A DNA stretch of 64,000 nucleotides from Zavarzinia compransoris (lineage in GTDB: Bacteria > Pseudomonadota > Alphaproteobacteria > Zavarziniales > Zavarziniaceae): the NCBI RefSeq assembly GCF_003173055.1, contig NZ_QGLF01000005.1:1-64000 (forward strand), in the 5' to 3' direction. Position numbers and translations under genes: made by a program. Position 1 is the stretch's first letter. Every line of letters starts with the position of its first letter. The notes beneath the pieces were generated by a model, which made no database searches, was not told where the DNA came from, and worked only from the letters and a program-made list of their open reading frames with translations. Positions 28,559 through 37,510 of this stretch are shown in pieces.

Positions 28559-28583
28559 CATATCGATCGTATCGATCGATATG
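28559..28583. promoter_or_regulatory. Perfect 25-bp palindrome upstream of the Phd-like antitoxin
   Basis: CATATCGATCG and CGATCGATATG are exact 11-bp inverted arms around TAT. The site ends 13 bp before the antitoxin ATG, in the gap between the pabB remnant and the gene. Phd/YefM antitoxins bind palindromes at their own promoters, so this is the likely autoregulatory operator. Confidence 0.7.
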
Positions 28584-28596
28584 GGGTGACAATGCC

Positions 28597-28869
28597 ATGA
28601 TCACCGAAGTCAATGCCGTGACCTTCCGCCAGAACCTGGGCGAAATGCTCAACCAGGTGCAATACCGGAACGACAGCATCGTGATCAGCAAGGACGGCAA
28701 GCCGGTGGCGGCCCTGGTCGATGCCGAACTCTTCGCCCGCATCCGCCGCATGCGCGACCGTTTCGACGATCTGACCGGCCGCATCGCCGCCGCCTATGCC
28801 GAGGTGCCGGCGGCGGAGGGGCTGGCGGAAATCGATGCCCTGGTGGCAGAAAGCCGTCGGCGGCCCTGA
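28597..28869 (+). CDS. Phd/YefM-family antitoxin
   Basis: A 90-residue antitoxin. EVNAVTFRQNLGEMLNQVQYRNDSIVISKDGKPVAALVDAELF is the Phd/YefM DNA-binding fold; the acidic, helical C-terminus should bind the toxin. Its stop overlaps the start of the PIN gene by one base (TGATG). The perfect palindrome at 28559 is probably its operator. Confidence 0.9.
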   Translation: MITEVNAVTFRQNLGEMLNQVQYRNDSIVISKDGKPVAALVDAELFARIRRMRDRFDDLTGRIAAAYAEVPAAEGLAEIDALVAESRRRP

Positions 28870-29282
28870 TGCCGGCCTTGCGGGTCGTGTTCGATACCAA
28901 TGTGCTGGTGTCGGGCCTTGCCTATCCCGGCAGCGTGCCGGGGCGTATCGTCGGGGCCTGGCGCCAGGGGGGTATCGACGTGGTTCTGTCGCGCTATATC
29001 CTGGACGAGGTGGCGCGGGTCCTGCCGCGTCTCGCCCGGGCGCCGCTGGGACCGGAAGACATCCGCGACCTGATCGACAGCTTCGTGTTCCTTGCGGATA
29101 TCGTCGAGCCCGCGGCGGTGGCGGATGCCGACCTGCGGGATCGCGCCGATCTGCCCATTCTCGGCACGCTGGCGGCGGCCGGCGCTCACTATCTGGTCAC
29201 CGGCGACAAGGATCTGCTGGCACTGTCGGCACGCTATCCCATCGTCACGCCGGCGGCCTTCTGGGCCCGGCACGGTGGCTGA
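28869..29282 (+). CDS. PIN-domain ribonuclease toxin
   Basis: A 137-residue PIN-domain protein of the kind annotated as putative toxin-antitoxin toxin component. VVFDTNVLVSGLAYPG has the first metal-binding Asp, and DADLRDRADLPILGTLAAAGAHYLVTGDKDLLAL holds the remaining acidic residues. It follows the Phd-like antitoxin with a one-base overlap, and pabA begins 9 bp downstream. Confidence 0.9.
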   Translation: MPALRVVFDTNVLVSGLAYPGSVPGRIVGAWRQGGIDVVLSRYILDEVARVLPRLARAPLGPEDIRDLIDSFVFLADIVEPAAVADADLRDRADLPILGTLAAAGAHYLVTGDKDLLALSARYPIVTPAAFWARHGG

Positions 29283-29291
29283 GCCGGGACC

Positions 29292-29861
29292 ATGACCATC
29301 CTGATCGTCGACAATTACGACAGTTTCGTCTTCAACATCGCCCGCTATTTCGAGGAATTGGGCGCTCCTACCCGCGTCGTCCGCAACGATGCGCTGAGCG
29401 TCGCCGGGGTGGAGGCGCTGGGCCCCCGGGCGATCGTCATCTCGCCCGGGCCTTTGGCGCCGGACCGGGCGGGGGTCTCGCTCGACCTCGTCGCGCGGTT
29501 TTCGGGGGTCGTGCCCATTCTCGGGGTCTGTCTCGGCCATCAGGCGATCGGGCAGGCGTTCGGCGGCGCCGTGGTCCGGGCCCGCCGGCCGCTGCACGGC
29601 CAGGGAACACCGATCGATCACGACGGCACCGGGCTGTTCGCCGGCCTGCCCCGGCCGCTTTTCGTCGGGCGCTATCATTCCCTGGTGGTGGAACTGGCGG
29701 GGGATACGCCGCTCGCCGTCACCGCCCGCTCGGCGGAGGGGGAGATCATGGCACTTGCCCATCGCCGGCACCCGACCTTCGGCGTGCAGTTCCACCCCGA
29801 ATCCGTGCTGACCGAGGGCGGCCACGCCCTGCTGCGCAATTTCCTGGCGGTGGCGGCATGA
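29292..29861 (+). CDS. pabA: Aminodeoxychorismate/anthranilate synthase glutaminase component
   Basis: A 189-residue class I glutamine amidotransferase that supplies ammonia to PabB. NYDSFVFNIARYFEELG, SPGPLAPDRAGVS, GVCLGHQAIGQAFGG with the catalytic Cys, and FGVQFHPESVLTE with His and Glu are all present. It is separated from pabB by 1.7 kb of toxin-antitoxin genes but still overlaps pabC. A shared role in tryptophan synthesis (TrpG) is possible. Confidence 0.93.
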   Translation: MTILIVDNYDSFVFNIARYFEELGAPTRVVRNDALSVAGVEALGPRAIVISPGPLAPDRAGVSLDLVARFSGVVPILGVCLGHQAIGQAFGGAVVRARRPLHGQGTPIDHDGTGLFAGLPRPLFVGRYHSLVVELAGDTPLAVTARSAEGEIMALAHRRHPTFGVQFHPESVLTEGGHALLRNFLAVAA

Positions 29862-30661
29862 TCTGGTTCGACGGCAGCCTGCGGCCGGGCCCCGCGATCG
29901 ACCTCGATGCCGGGGACCGCGGCCTGCTGCTGGGCGATGGCGTGTTCGAGACCATCGGCATCTTCAACCGCCGGCCCTTCGCCCTCGATGCCCATGTCGA
30001 ATCCCTGGCCGCGGCCGGTGCCGTGCTCGGCTTTGCCGTGCCGCGCGATCAGGTGCTGGCCGCCGTCGATGCCCTGCTTGGCACCATGGCCGGCGACCAC
30101 GGCGCGCTGCGGGTGACCGTCAGCCGGGGGGCCGGGCCCCGGGGCCTGCTGCCCCCGGCCGAGGCCCGGCCCCGGGTGCTGGCCAGCCTCGCGCCCTGGT
30201 CGCCGGCCGTCGCCTTCCAGCCCGTCACGCTGGCGACGGTCGCCTTGCGGCGGAACGAAACCTCGCCCCTGTCGCGGCTGAAGACCCTGGCCTATCTCGA
30301 TCCGGTGCTGGCCCTGACGGAAGCGCGGGCGCGGGGCGCCGACGATGCCCTGATGCTGAACACCAGGGGGCGGGTCGCCGGCAGCAGCATGGCCAATCTC
30401 TTCGCCCTGGTCGGCGGCCAGCTGGTCACCCCCCCGGTGACGGACGGCGTTCGCCCCGGCATCATGCGCGCCCTGGCGATCGAGGAATTCGGCGCGGTGG
30501 AGCGCAGCCTGGATCCCGCCGACCTGGCGGGCGCGCCCCTGTTCCTCACCAACAGCCTGCGCCTGCTGCTGCCGGTGACGGCACTGGATGGAGATGCCCG
30601 GCCGCCGCTGCCGGCGACCTATGCCGCCCGCTTCCGCCTGCGGTGCGGCCTGCCCGGTTGA
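29858..30661 (+). CDS. pabC: Aminodeoxychorismate lyase / class IV aminotransferase
   Basis: A 267-residue PLP enzyme of fold type IV. GLLLGDGVFETIGIFNRRPFALDAHVESL, LSRLKTLAYLDPVLALTEARARGADDALMLN with the PLP Lys in RLKTL, and GSSMANLFAL are the family motifs. With PabA and PabB it would complete p-aminobenzoate synthesis. ATG 29858 overlaps the pabA stop. A branched-chain aminotransferase activity cannot be excluded. Confidence 0.88.
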   Translation: MIWFDGSLRPGPAIDLDAGDRGLLLGDGVFETIGIFNRRPFALDAHVESLAAAGAVLGFAVPRDQVLAAVDALLGTMAGDHGALRVTVSRGAGPRGLLPPAEARPRVLASLAPWSPAVAFQPVTLATVALRRNETSPLSRLKTLAYLDPVLALTEARARGADDALMLNTRGRVAGSSMANLFALVGGQLVTPPVTDGVRPGIMRALAIEEFGAVERSLDPADLAGAPLFLTNSLRLLLPVTALDGDARPPLPATYAARFRLRCGLPG

Positions 30662-30663
30662 GA

Positions 30664-31116
30664 TCAGGCGACGAAGGGCACGGCGCGCAGCACCGCCATC
30701 ACCACGCCGCAGGGGCCGCGGCCGGCCGGGCTCTCGGCCTCGATCCGCACCTCGACCACGACCATGGCGGGGCTGGTGCTCACCGCCCGGGCCAGGGCGA
30801 ACAGGCGGCTGCCGGTGGCGATCCGCTGGTTGTTCAGCTTCAGTTCGACGGTCGCGGCGATCCGCCCCTCAGGCAGGACCGAGGTGGCGCAGAGGATCGC
30901 CGCCTGTTCGGCCAGCCCGGCGATGGCGCCGCCGTGAAAGTAATTGTTGAGGTAGCGAAGGTCGGGCCGGCTGCGCACTGCCAGCGTCACCGCCCCCGGC
31001 TCTGCCGCCACGGTCTCGACGCCATGGGCGAGCGCGAAGCCCGGCATCGCCGACAGTCTGGCGATGATCTCCTGCGCCTGTTCCGGTGTGCGGCGGTCCG
31101 CCGGCTGCTGATCCAT
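30664..31116 (-). CDS. PaaI-family hotdog thioesterase
   Basis: A 150-residue hotdog-fold protein with LNNYFHGGAIAGLAEQAAIL (about residues 55-74), the HGG-containing signature of PaaI/YigI-like thioesterases. It is clearly different from the operon paaI at 1548-1982. It is convergent with pabC (2-bp gap). Substrate unknown. Confidence 0.82.
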   Translation of the reverse strand: MDQQPADRRTPEQAQEIIARLSAMPGFALAHGVETVAAEPGAVTLAVRSRPDLRYLNNYFHGGAIAGLAEQAAILCATSVLPEGRIAATVELKLNNQRIATGSRLFALARAVSTSPAMVVVEVRIEAESPAGRGPCGVVMAVLRAVPFVA

Positions 31117-31207
31117 GACATGTTCCCCGGTAGTTGGGGCGGATCTTAAGCCGGCGGCTTGGGTTTGTCGCCGTCCGGCCTGTGATGCCGGTCACGGATC
31201 GGGCGGG

Positions 31208-31822
31208 TCAGCGGGCCTGCCAGTCGGTCGGGCAGGCGGTGCAGGCGGCCATGACCGTGTTGAGGAACAGGGCATAGCGAATGAAGGCGCCGCTGAGGTC
31301 GGCGCCTTCGAGCGTCGATTCCGAGAGCTTGGCTTCCTGGAGGTTGGTATTGACCAGGATGGCGCCCTTGAAGCTGGCCTTGGTCGCCCAGGCCATTTCG
31401 AGACTGGCCCCGGTCAGGTCGGCGCCGGAAAAATCCGAGCCGCTCATCCGGGCGAAATCGAAATTGGCGCCGCGCGCCTTGACCCCGGCGAATTTCGCCC
31501 CTTGCAGGAAGGCGCGCTCCAGCACCGCGCCGTCGAGAATGGCGCCGGAGAGATCGGCGCCGCGAAGGTCGACGTCGCGCAGCACGGCATGGGCCAGATT
31601 GGCCCCCGTCAGGTCGATCCCCGACAGGTCCCGCCCCTTCAGCACCCGGTGCCGCAGATCGACCCCGGCACAGGCTGCCCGGGGCCCGACGGCGCAGGGA
31701 AATTCCTCGTCGCTACCCGTATCACCGGCCGCGGCCGGCGCCGAAAAGGCGAAGAGGAGGGCCACGAGGGCCCCCCTCAGCAACGGGCGGCGGGATGATG
31801 GAGGAACCGCCCGCGGGCTCAT
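31208..31822 (-). CDS. Exported pentapeptide-repeat protein coupled to a PQQ dehydrogenase
   Basis: A 204-residue protein with a signal peptide (RRPLLRGALVALLFAFSAPAAAG) and then about 25 pentapeptide repeats of the A(D/N)LxG type (DLSGI DLTGA NLAHA ... ADLSG AILDG). Two Cys pairs flank the repeat solenoid. Its ATG overlaps the stop codon of the PQQ dehydrogenase gene (ATGA), so it is translated from the same mRNA. A periplasmic partner role is an inference; no function is established. Confidence 0.88.
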   Translation of the reverse strand: MSPRAVPPSSRRPLLRGALVALLFAFSAPAAAGDTGSDEEFPCAVGPRAACAGVDLRHRVLKGRDLSGIDLTGANLAHAVLRDVDLRGADLSGAILDGAVLERAFLQGAKFAGVKARGANFDFARMSGSDFSGADLTGASLEMAWATKASFKGAILVNTNLQEAKLSESTLEGADLSGAFIRYALFLNTVMAACTACPTDWQAR

Positions 31823-33684
31823 TTGCTCGCGACCTTTTCGGCCAGACGGAACACCCAGAACGAGCCGCCCTGGCTGACGGTCGAGGTCAGGTCGGCCATG
31901 TCGCCGCCCCACAGCGGCACCGCGCCGCCGTAACCCGAGGCGATGCCGATATACTGCACGCCGTCGTCTTCCCAGGTGATCGGGCTGGCCACGATGCCGG
32001 AGCCGGTCTGGAACGACCAGACTTCCTTGCCGGTCTTCGCGTCGAACGCCTTGAAGTAGCCGTCGCCGGTACCGGTGAAGACGAGCCCGCCCTTGGTGGT
32101 GAGCACGCCCGCCCACAGCGGCAGCCGTTCCTTGTGTTCCCAGGCGATCTTGCCGGTCGAGGGGTCCATGGCGCGGAGCACGCCGACATGGTCGTCGTAC
32201 ATCTTGCGGATGCGGAAGCCCATGCCGAGATAGGCGGCGCCGGCGTTATAGACCGGATGCTCGGCCCAATAGTCTTCCTTCCAGTGGTTGGCCGGAATGT
32301 AGAACAGGCCGGTATCCTCGCTGTAGGCCATCGGATTCCAGTTCTTGCCGCCGAGGAAGGGCGGCGAGACCTCGACCGAGGCGCCCTTTTCCTCGCCTTC
32401 TTTCGGTGCGGGCGGGCGCTGGCCCTCGACCTCGATCGGGCGGCCGGTCTTCAGGTCGATGCCCTTGGCCCAGGTGATATTGTCGACGAAGGGGAAGGCG
32501 GCGAGCAGCGAGGTCGGCTTGTTGATCTCGGGGCTCTTCTCCGCCAGCTTCACCCGGTCGGTGACATAGAAGAAGCCGTTGCGGTCGGCATGGGCCGCGG
32601 CGGGCTGGGTCTTGCCGGTCTGCGGGTTCTTCCAGTCGAACAGGACGATCTCGTTGTTACCCGAGAAATCCCAGGCGTCGTTCGGCGTGTGCTGGTAGAA
32701 ACCCTTCAGCTCGCCGGTGGCCGGGTCGACATAGGCCTGGCCCGAGGTGAACAGGCTGTCGCCCGGCCAGCGCGCCCAGCCGTTCCAGGGCGCGGGGTTG
32801 CCGGCGCCGATCACGATGGTGTTGGTCTTCGGGTCGAAGGTCGCCGACTGCCAGGGGGCGCCGCCGCCGTGGTTCCAGGCTTCGACCAGGGTGCCGTCGG
32901 GCTTGCGCGGCCAGCTCGGCGCGTCCGGGTTGCCGGTCGGCGTGCTCGGCTTGCCGTTCAGGCGGCCGATGTGGCCCTCGACCAGCGGGCGCATCCAGAT
33001 TTCCTCGCCCGTGTCGACGTCGCGGGCGAACAACTGGCCGACGACGCCGAACTCGTCGCCCGAGGAACCGTGCACCAGCATCACCCGGCCGGTGGTCTGG
33101 TCCTTCACGATGGTCGGGGCGCCGGTCATGGTGTAACCGACCTTGTGGTCGCCGAACTTCTTCTTCCACACCACCTTGCCGGTCGCACGGTCGAGGGCGA
33201 CGATCGACGCGTCGAGCGTGCCGAAGAAGATCTTGTCGCCATAGATGGCGGCGCCGCGGTTGACCACGTCGCAGCACGGGCGGATGTCGTCCGGCAGGCG
33301 GTGGCTATAGGTCCACAGGCGCTTGCCGGTGCGGGCGTCCAGGGCGAAGATGCGCGAATAGGAGGCGGTGACATAGATCACGCCGTCGCGCACGATCGCC
33401 TGGGTTTCCTGGCCGCGCTGCTTCTCGTCGCCGAAGGAGAACGACCAGGCGGGGACCAGGCGGGTCACCGTCTCACCGTTCACCTGGTCGAGCGGGCTGT
33501 AACGCTTGGCTTCCAGGCCCATGCCGTAGGCGAGCACGTCCTGCGTCGTCTTGGCGTCATTGGCGATATCGTCCCAGGTGACGTCTTTCGCCTGCGCCTG
33601 CGCGGCGCCGAAGGCGATCGCCAGCGCCAGCGCGGCGGCGCTGATCCCCTGCGCTGTTTTCAACAATTGGTCCACCTTCCCCAT
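31819..33684 (-). CDS. pedE: PQQ-dependent alcohol dehydrogenase, calcium type (PedE/ExaA-like)
   Basis: A 621-residue periplasmic quinoprotein that oxidises primary alcohols and passes electrons to cytochrome c-550. A signal peptide (residues 1-32) is followed by an eight-bladed propeller with tryptophan-docking repeats. The vicinal Cys pair is RPCCD (137-138). The catalytic Asp339 lies in WDFS; Ser341 at the second position marks the calcium-dependent class. It is divergent from the histidine kinase gene, with an AGTGCGATTG element upstream. ExaA and PedE act on ethanol and 2-phenylethanol. Confidence 0.92.
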   Translation of the reverse strand: MGKVDQLLKTAQGISAAALALAIAFGAAQAQAKDVTWDDIANDAKTTQDVLAYGMGLEAKRYSPLDQVNGETVTRLVPAWSFSFGDEKQRGQETQAIVRDGVIYVTASYSRIFALDARTGKRLWTYSHRLPDDIRPCCDVVNRGAAIYGDKIFFGTLDASIVALDRATGKVVWKKKFGDHKVGYTMTGAPTIVKDQTTGRVMLVHGSSGDEFGVVGQLFARDVDTGEEIWMRPLVEGHIGRLNGKPSTPTGNPDAPSWPRKPDGTLVEAWNHGGGAPWQSATFDPKTNTIVIGAGNPAPWNGWARWPGDSLFTSGQAYVDPATGELKGFYQHTPNDAWDFSGNNEIVLFDWKNPQTGKTQPAAAHADRNGFFYVTDRVKLAEKSPEINKPTSLLAAFPFVDNITWAKGIDLKTGRPIEVEGQRPPAPKEGEEKGASVEVSPPFLGGKNWNPMAYSEDTGLFYIPANHWKEDYWAEHPVYNAGAAYLGMGFRIRKMYDDHVGVLRAMDPSTGKIAWEHKERLPLWAGVLTTKGGLVFTGTGDGYFKAFDAKTGKEVWSFQTGSGIVASPITWEDDGVQYIGIASGYGGAVPLWGGDMADLTSTVSQGGSFWVFRLAEKVASK

Positions 33685-33751
33685 GTTCGTCTCCCGTTCG
33701 GTGTTTTGGGCGTTACGCGGGGCTCATTGGCCACCAACGGCATGCGTCATA

Positions 33752-33761
33752 CAATCGCACT
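33752..33761 (-). promoter_or_regulatory. AGTRCNATNG element upstream of pedE
   Basis: On the minus strand the site reads CCAAAGTGCGATTG (core AGTGCGATTG), 67 bp before the pedE start codon. The same core precedes four other promoters of the PQQ locus. It is a candidate site for one of the LuxR-type response regulators encoded nearby. Confidence 0.55.
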
Positions 33762-33892
33762 TTGGGTGCAGGATTTTGATGCACGGGACAGGGGAAAAAA
33801 TCCCATGGTGGATGGGGATGAATGCCTTATCCGGAAGTGCAATTGTCCCCGCTCGCGCTCGCGCGCGATGCTGGCGGCGGGAGGATGGGACC

Positions 33893-35161
33893 ATGTCGAT
33901 CAGGCTGCGCATCGTCGCGGTTTTCGGCGCCTTTGCGCTGGCCGCCGTGCTTGTCGTGCTCGGCCTCATGGTGGCCAATGCGCGGCAGGCGGTGCGCGAG
34001 GAAATGGCGGCGAGCCTCGATCTCGTCGCCGCGCTGGTCGAGCCGGCGCTGTCCTCCCCGCGCGACGGGGCGGCCCTGGCCGGGGCCTTCCGCTCGATCA
34101 ACGAGCGCGCCCGCCATATCGACATCATTCTCGACGGCGCGCTGGCCGCCCGTCATGCCCCGCCCGAGGCCGAAGTGCCGCCGTGGTTCGTGGCGCTGGT
34201 CGGCGTCGGCCCCATCGAGCGGCGCCTGGCCATGGCCGACGACCGGACCCTGATACTGCGCGCCGATCCGGCCGACGAGGTGGCGGAAGTCTGGGCCGAT
34301 GTCGCCACTCTCGGCCTCGCCGGCCTCGTCCTGCTGCCGCTCTGCCTTGTGGGGTTCAGCCTCGCGGTCTCGCGGGCGACGCGGCCGGTGTCCCGGTTGG
34401 TCGAGGAACTGGGGGCGCTGGCCGCGGGCGATTTCGACCGCCCGGCGCCCGACTGCACGGTCGCCGAACTGGCGCCGCTCTGCGAGGGGATCGAGCGCCT
34501 GCGCCGCGCGCTGCACGACAAGACGGTGGAAAACCTCGATCTCGCCGCCGTCCTCGTCCGCGCCCAGGACGAGGAGCGGCAGGCGCTCGCCCGTGACATT
34601 CACGATCACATCGGCCCCCTGCTGTTCGGCCTGAAGATCGATCTGGCCGGCGCCCCGGCGGAAACCCTGGCCCTGGTCGAGGACATGCAGCTCTGGCACC
34701 GGCAGATCATCGACCGCCTGCACCCGCCGAGCTTCGACCATGTGCCCCTGTCGCGCATCCTGGCCGACCGCATCGCCCGCTGGCGCCGCCTGAAGCCCGA
34801 GGTCGGTTTCACCTTCGAGTCCGCCCCGGGGCTGGACGAGCTCGACGGCGTCGCCGCCCGCACCCTTTACCTGGTGATCCAGGAAGGCATCATGAATGCG
34901 CTCCGCCACGGCGGGGCCGGGCAGATCGCCGTCCGCCTGGAATTCTCGCCCGGCCTTGTCGTCGCCATCGACGACGACGGCCGCGGCATCCGGCCCGACG
35001 ACGCGCCGGGGGTGGGGCTGGCCGCCATGCGCCACCGCCTGCGGGCGCTTGGCGGCGGCCTTGCCGTCGGCCCCCTGGCGGCGGGCGGCACCCGGCTGAC
35101 CGCCCGCCTGCCTGTTTCCCGAAAGAAGGACAGCGACGATGACGCGCGTGCTGCTGGTTGA
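33893..35161 (+). CDS. Sensor histidine kinase (NarX/UhpB type) of the PQQ locus
   Basis: A 422-residue membrane kinase. TM1 is about 7-29 and TM2 about 137-160, with a periplasmic loop of about 105 residues, then a HAMP segment (161-210). The HisKA_3 dimerisation helix has RDIHDHIG with phospho-acceptor His237, and the ATPase has EGIMNALRH (N-box) and DDDGRGI. ATG 33893 follows SD GGGAGG. It overlaps the response-regulator gene by 23 bp. By position it resembles PedS2, which controls the lanthanide switch in Pseudomonas putida; the ligand is unproven. Confidence 0.88.
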   Translation: MSIRLRIVAVFGAFALAAVLVVLGLMVANARQAVREEMAASLDLVAALVEPALSSPRDGAALAGAFRSINERARHIDIILDGALAARHAPPEAEVPPWFVALVGVGPIERRLAMADDRTLILRADPADEVAEVWADVATLGLAGLVLLPLCLVGFSLAVSRATRPVSRLVEELGALAAGDFDRPAPDCTVAELAPLCEGIERLRRALHDKTVENLDLAAVLVRAQDEERQALARDIHDHIGPLLFGLKIDLAGAPAETLALVEDMQLWHRQIIDRLHPPSFDHVPLSRILADRIARWRRLKPEVGFTFESAPGLDELDGVAARTLYLVIQEGIMNALRHGGAGQIAVRLEFSPGLVVAIDDDGRGIRPDDAPGVGLAAMRHRLRALGGGLAVGPLAAGGTRLTARLPVSRKKDSDDDARAAG

Positions 35162-35777
35162 CGATCACGCGGTGGTCCGCTCGGGCTGCCGCCGCATTCT
35201 CGAACCCTTCCCCGACCTGGAGGTGGCGGAGGCGGCGGACGGCCCGACCGCGCTGGCGGCGCTGGCCGCGGCGCCGGCGGATGTCGTCGTGCTCGACCTG
35301 TCCATGCCGGGCATGGGCGGGCTCGAGGTCCTGCGCCGGCTGCGCGCGGCCGACGATCCGGCCCGCGTGCTGATCTTCTCGATGCACGACGATCCGCTGC
35401 TCGCCGCCTCGGGCCTGCAGGCCGGTGCCTCCGGCTATGTAACCAAGGGCGATGCGCCGGGCGAACTGGCCGCCGCCATCCGCCGCATCGCCGACGGCGG
35501 CACCTATCTCTCGCGCGAGGTGGCGCAGGGCATGGCGATGGCCCGCACCCTGGACGAGCCGGCCGACCGCATGACCCCGCGCGAGCGCGAGATCGCGGCC
35601 CTTCTCGTCGAGGGCCACATGCTGGCCGATATCGCCGCCGCCCTGTCCATCAGCTACAAGACCGTGGCCAATACATTGGTGCGGCTGCGCGGCAAATTGG
35701 GCGCGCGCAGCAATGCCGGCCTGGTCCGCCGCCTGATGGAGCGGGGCCCGCGACTGAACCGGCCGGAACAGGAGTGA
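35139..35777 (+). CDS. LuxR/NarL-family response regulator
   Basis: A 212-residue regulator with a receiver domain (VLLVDDHAVVR, phospho-acceptor Asp53 in VVLDLSMPGMGG, Lys103) and a C-terminal GerE-type helix-turn-helix (MTPREREIAALLVEGHMLADIAAALSISYKTVANTLVRLRGKLG). It overlaps the kinase gene and is surely its partner. It probably acts on the PQQ-locus promoters that carry AGTRCNATNG, but a second LuxR-type regulator at 47467 competes for that role. Confidence 0.92.
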   Translation: MTRVLLVDDHAVVRSGCRRILEPFPDLEVAEAADGPTALAALAAAPADVVVLDLSMPGMGGLEVLRRLRAADDPARVLIFSMHDDPLLAASGLQAGASGYVTKGDAPGELAAAIRRIADGGTYLSREVAQGMAMARTLDEPADRMTPREREIAALLVEGHMLADIAAALSISYKTVANTLVRLRGKLGARSNAGLVRRLMERGPRLNRPEQE

Positions 35778-35835
35778 ATTGCCGCGGCGCCGCGTTGAAT
35801 TGGTGCGATGCGGCACGACCCATCCGGCCGGCCCT

Positions 35836-35845
35836 AGTACCATAG
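35836..35845 (+). promoter_or_regulatory. AGTRCNATNG element upstream of the aldehyde dehydrogenase
   Basis: The site reads CCCTAGTACCATAG (core AGTACCATAG), 80 bp before the aldehyde dehydrogenase ATG. GTTTCGGCTAAC follows at 35866, closely like GTTTCCGCTAAC at 42364 after the pedF site, so the two promoters share spacing as well as the motif. Confidence 0.6.
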
Positions 35846-35925
35846 TGCTATTCTGGCTGCGGCCTGTTTCGGCTAACCGTTGAGCCAGCGGCCCCTATCA
35901 GAAACGACGGCCCAGGGAGCGAACC

Positions 35926-37446
35926 ATGATCCACCAGACCCTCGAAGAAATCTCGAAATCCATCGCGTTCCGCTCGCGCTACGACAATTTCATCGGGGGC
36001 AAGTGGGTTGCCCCGGTGCGCGGCCAGTATTTCGACAATATCACCCCGATCACCGGCCTGCCGGTCGCCCAGATCGCCCGCTCGACCGCCGAGGATATCG
36101 AACTCGCGCTCGACGCCGCCCATGCCGCCCGGGAAGCCTGGGGCAAGACCTCGCCGGCCGAACGCGCCCGCCTGCTGAACAAGATCGCCGACCGCATGGA
36201 AGAGAAGCTGGACCTTCTCGCCACGGTCGAGACCATCGACAACGGCAAGCCGATCCGCGAGACCAAGGCCGCGGACCTGCCGCTCGCCATCGACCATTTC
36301 CGCTATTTCGCCGCCTGCGTCCGCGCCCAGGAAGGCACGGTCGCGGAAATCGATCACGACACCCAGGCCTATCACTTCCACGAGCCGCTCGGCGTCGTCG
36401 GCCAGATCATTCCCTGGAACTTCCCGCTCCTGATGGCCTGCTGGAAGCTGGCGCCCGCGCTTGCCGCCGGCAACTGCGTGGTGCTGAAGCCGGCCGAGCA
36501 GACCCCGCTCTCGATCATGGTCTGGGCGGAACTGATCGGCGACATCCTGCCCCCGGGCGTGCTCAACGTCGTCAACGGCTTCGGCGTCGAGGCCGGCAAG
36601 CCGCTGGCCTCGAACAAGCGCATCGCCAAGATCGCCTTCACCGGTGAGACCACCACCGGCCGGCTGATCATGCAGTATGCCTCGGAAAACCTGATCCCGG
36701 TGACCCTGGAACTGGGCGGCAAGTCGCCGAACATCTTCTTCCAGGACGTCGCCGCCGAGGACGACGATTATTTCGACAAGGCGATCGAAGGCTTCGTGCT
36801 CTTCGCCCTCAACCAGGGTGAAGTCTGCACCTGCCCCAGCCGCGCCCTGGTGCACGAGAAGATCTACGACAAGTTCATGGAACGCGCGCTCGCCCGCGTC
36901 GCCGCCATCCGGCAGGGCAACCCGCTCGACGGCTCGACCATGATCGGCGCCCAGGCCTCGAACGACCAGCTCGAGAAGATCCTCTCCTACATCGACATCG
37001 GCAAGGCCGAAGGCGCCGAGCTGCTGATCGGCGGCGAGCGCAACGTGCTGCCGGGCGAACTGTCCAGCGGCTACTACGTGAAGCCGACGGTGTTCCGCGG
37101 CACCAACAAGATGCGCATCTTCCAGGAAGAGATCTTCGGCCCGGTGGTTTCGGTCACCACCTTCAAGGACGACGCGGAAGCGCTCTCCATCGCCAACGAC
37201 ACGCTCTACGGTCTCGGCGCCGGCGTCTGGACCCGCGACGGCAACCGCGCCTATCGCTTCGGCCGCGCCATCCAGGCGGGCCGCGTCTGGACCAACTGCT
37301 ATCACCTCTACCCGGCCCATGCGGCCTTCGGCGGTTACAAGCAGTCGGGCATCGGCCGCGAAACCCACAAGATGATGCTCGATCACTACCAGCAGACCAA
37401 GAACCTGCTGGTCAGCTACAGCCCGAAGGCGCTGGGCTTCTTCTGA
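35926..37446 (+). CDS. NAD-dependent aldehyde dehydrogenase (ExaC/AcoD/PedI type)
   Basis: A 506-residue aldehyde dehydrogenase. [34 protein letters not shown] with the general base Glu, and [16 protein letters not shown] with the catalytic Cys followed by another Cys are typical of the ExaC/AcoD subfamily. It would oxidise the aldehyde made by the periplasmic alcohol dehydrogenases, for example acetaldehyde. A DUF779 gene follows, as commonly seen with this subfamily. A hairpin at 37458 separates the two. Confidence 0.9.
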   Translation: MIHQTLEEISKSIAFRSRYDNFIGGKWVAPVRGQYFDNITPITGLPVAQIARSTAEDIELALDAAHAAREAWGKTSPAERARLLNKIADRMEEKLDLLATVETIDNGKPIRETKAADLPLAIDHFRYFAACVRAQEGTVAEIDHDTQAYHFHEPLGVVGQIIPWNFPLLMACWKLAPALAAGNCVVLKPAEQTPLSIMVWAELIGDILPPGVLNVVNGFGVEAGKPLASNKRIAKIAFTGETTTGRLIMQYASENLIPVTLELGGKSPNIFFQDVAAEDDDYFDKAIEGFVLFALNQGEVCTCPSRALVHEKIYDKFMERALARVAAIRQGNPLDGSTMIGAQASNDQLEKILSYIDIGKAEGAELLIGGERNVLPGELSSGYYVKPTVFRGTNKMRIFQEEIFGPVVSVTTFKDDAEALSIANDTLYGLGAGVWTRDGNRAYRFGRAIQAGRVWTNCYHLYPAHAAFGGYKQSGIGRETHKMMLDHYQQTKNLLVSYSPKALGFF

Positions 37447-37457
37447 TCGGAACAGCA

Positions 37458-37485
37458 GGGACCGGCGGCTGCGGCCGCCGGTTCC
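37458..37485 (+). terminator. Hairpin after the aldehyde dehydrogenase gene
   Basis: GGGACCGGCGGC (37458-37469) pairs with GCCGCCGGTTCC (37474-37485) in a 12-bp stem with one G-T pair, followed by GTTTCTT. It lies between the aldehyde dehydrogenase and DUF779 genes and may be a leaky terminator. Confidence 0.6.
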
Positions 37486-37510
37486 GTTTCTTGACCGGAA
37501 AGGGACCATC

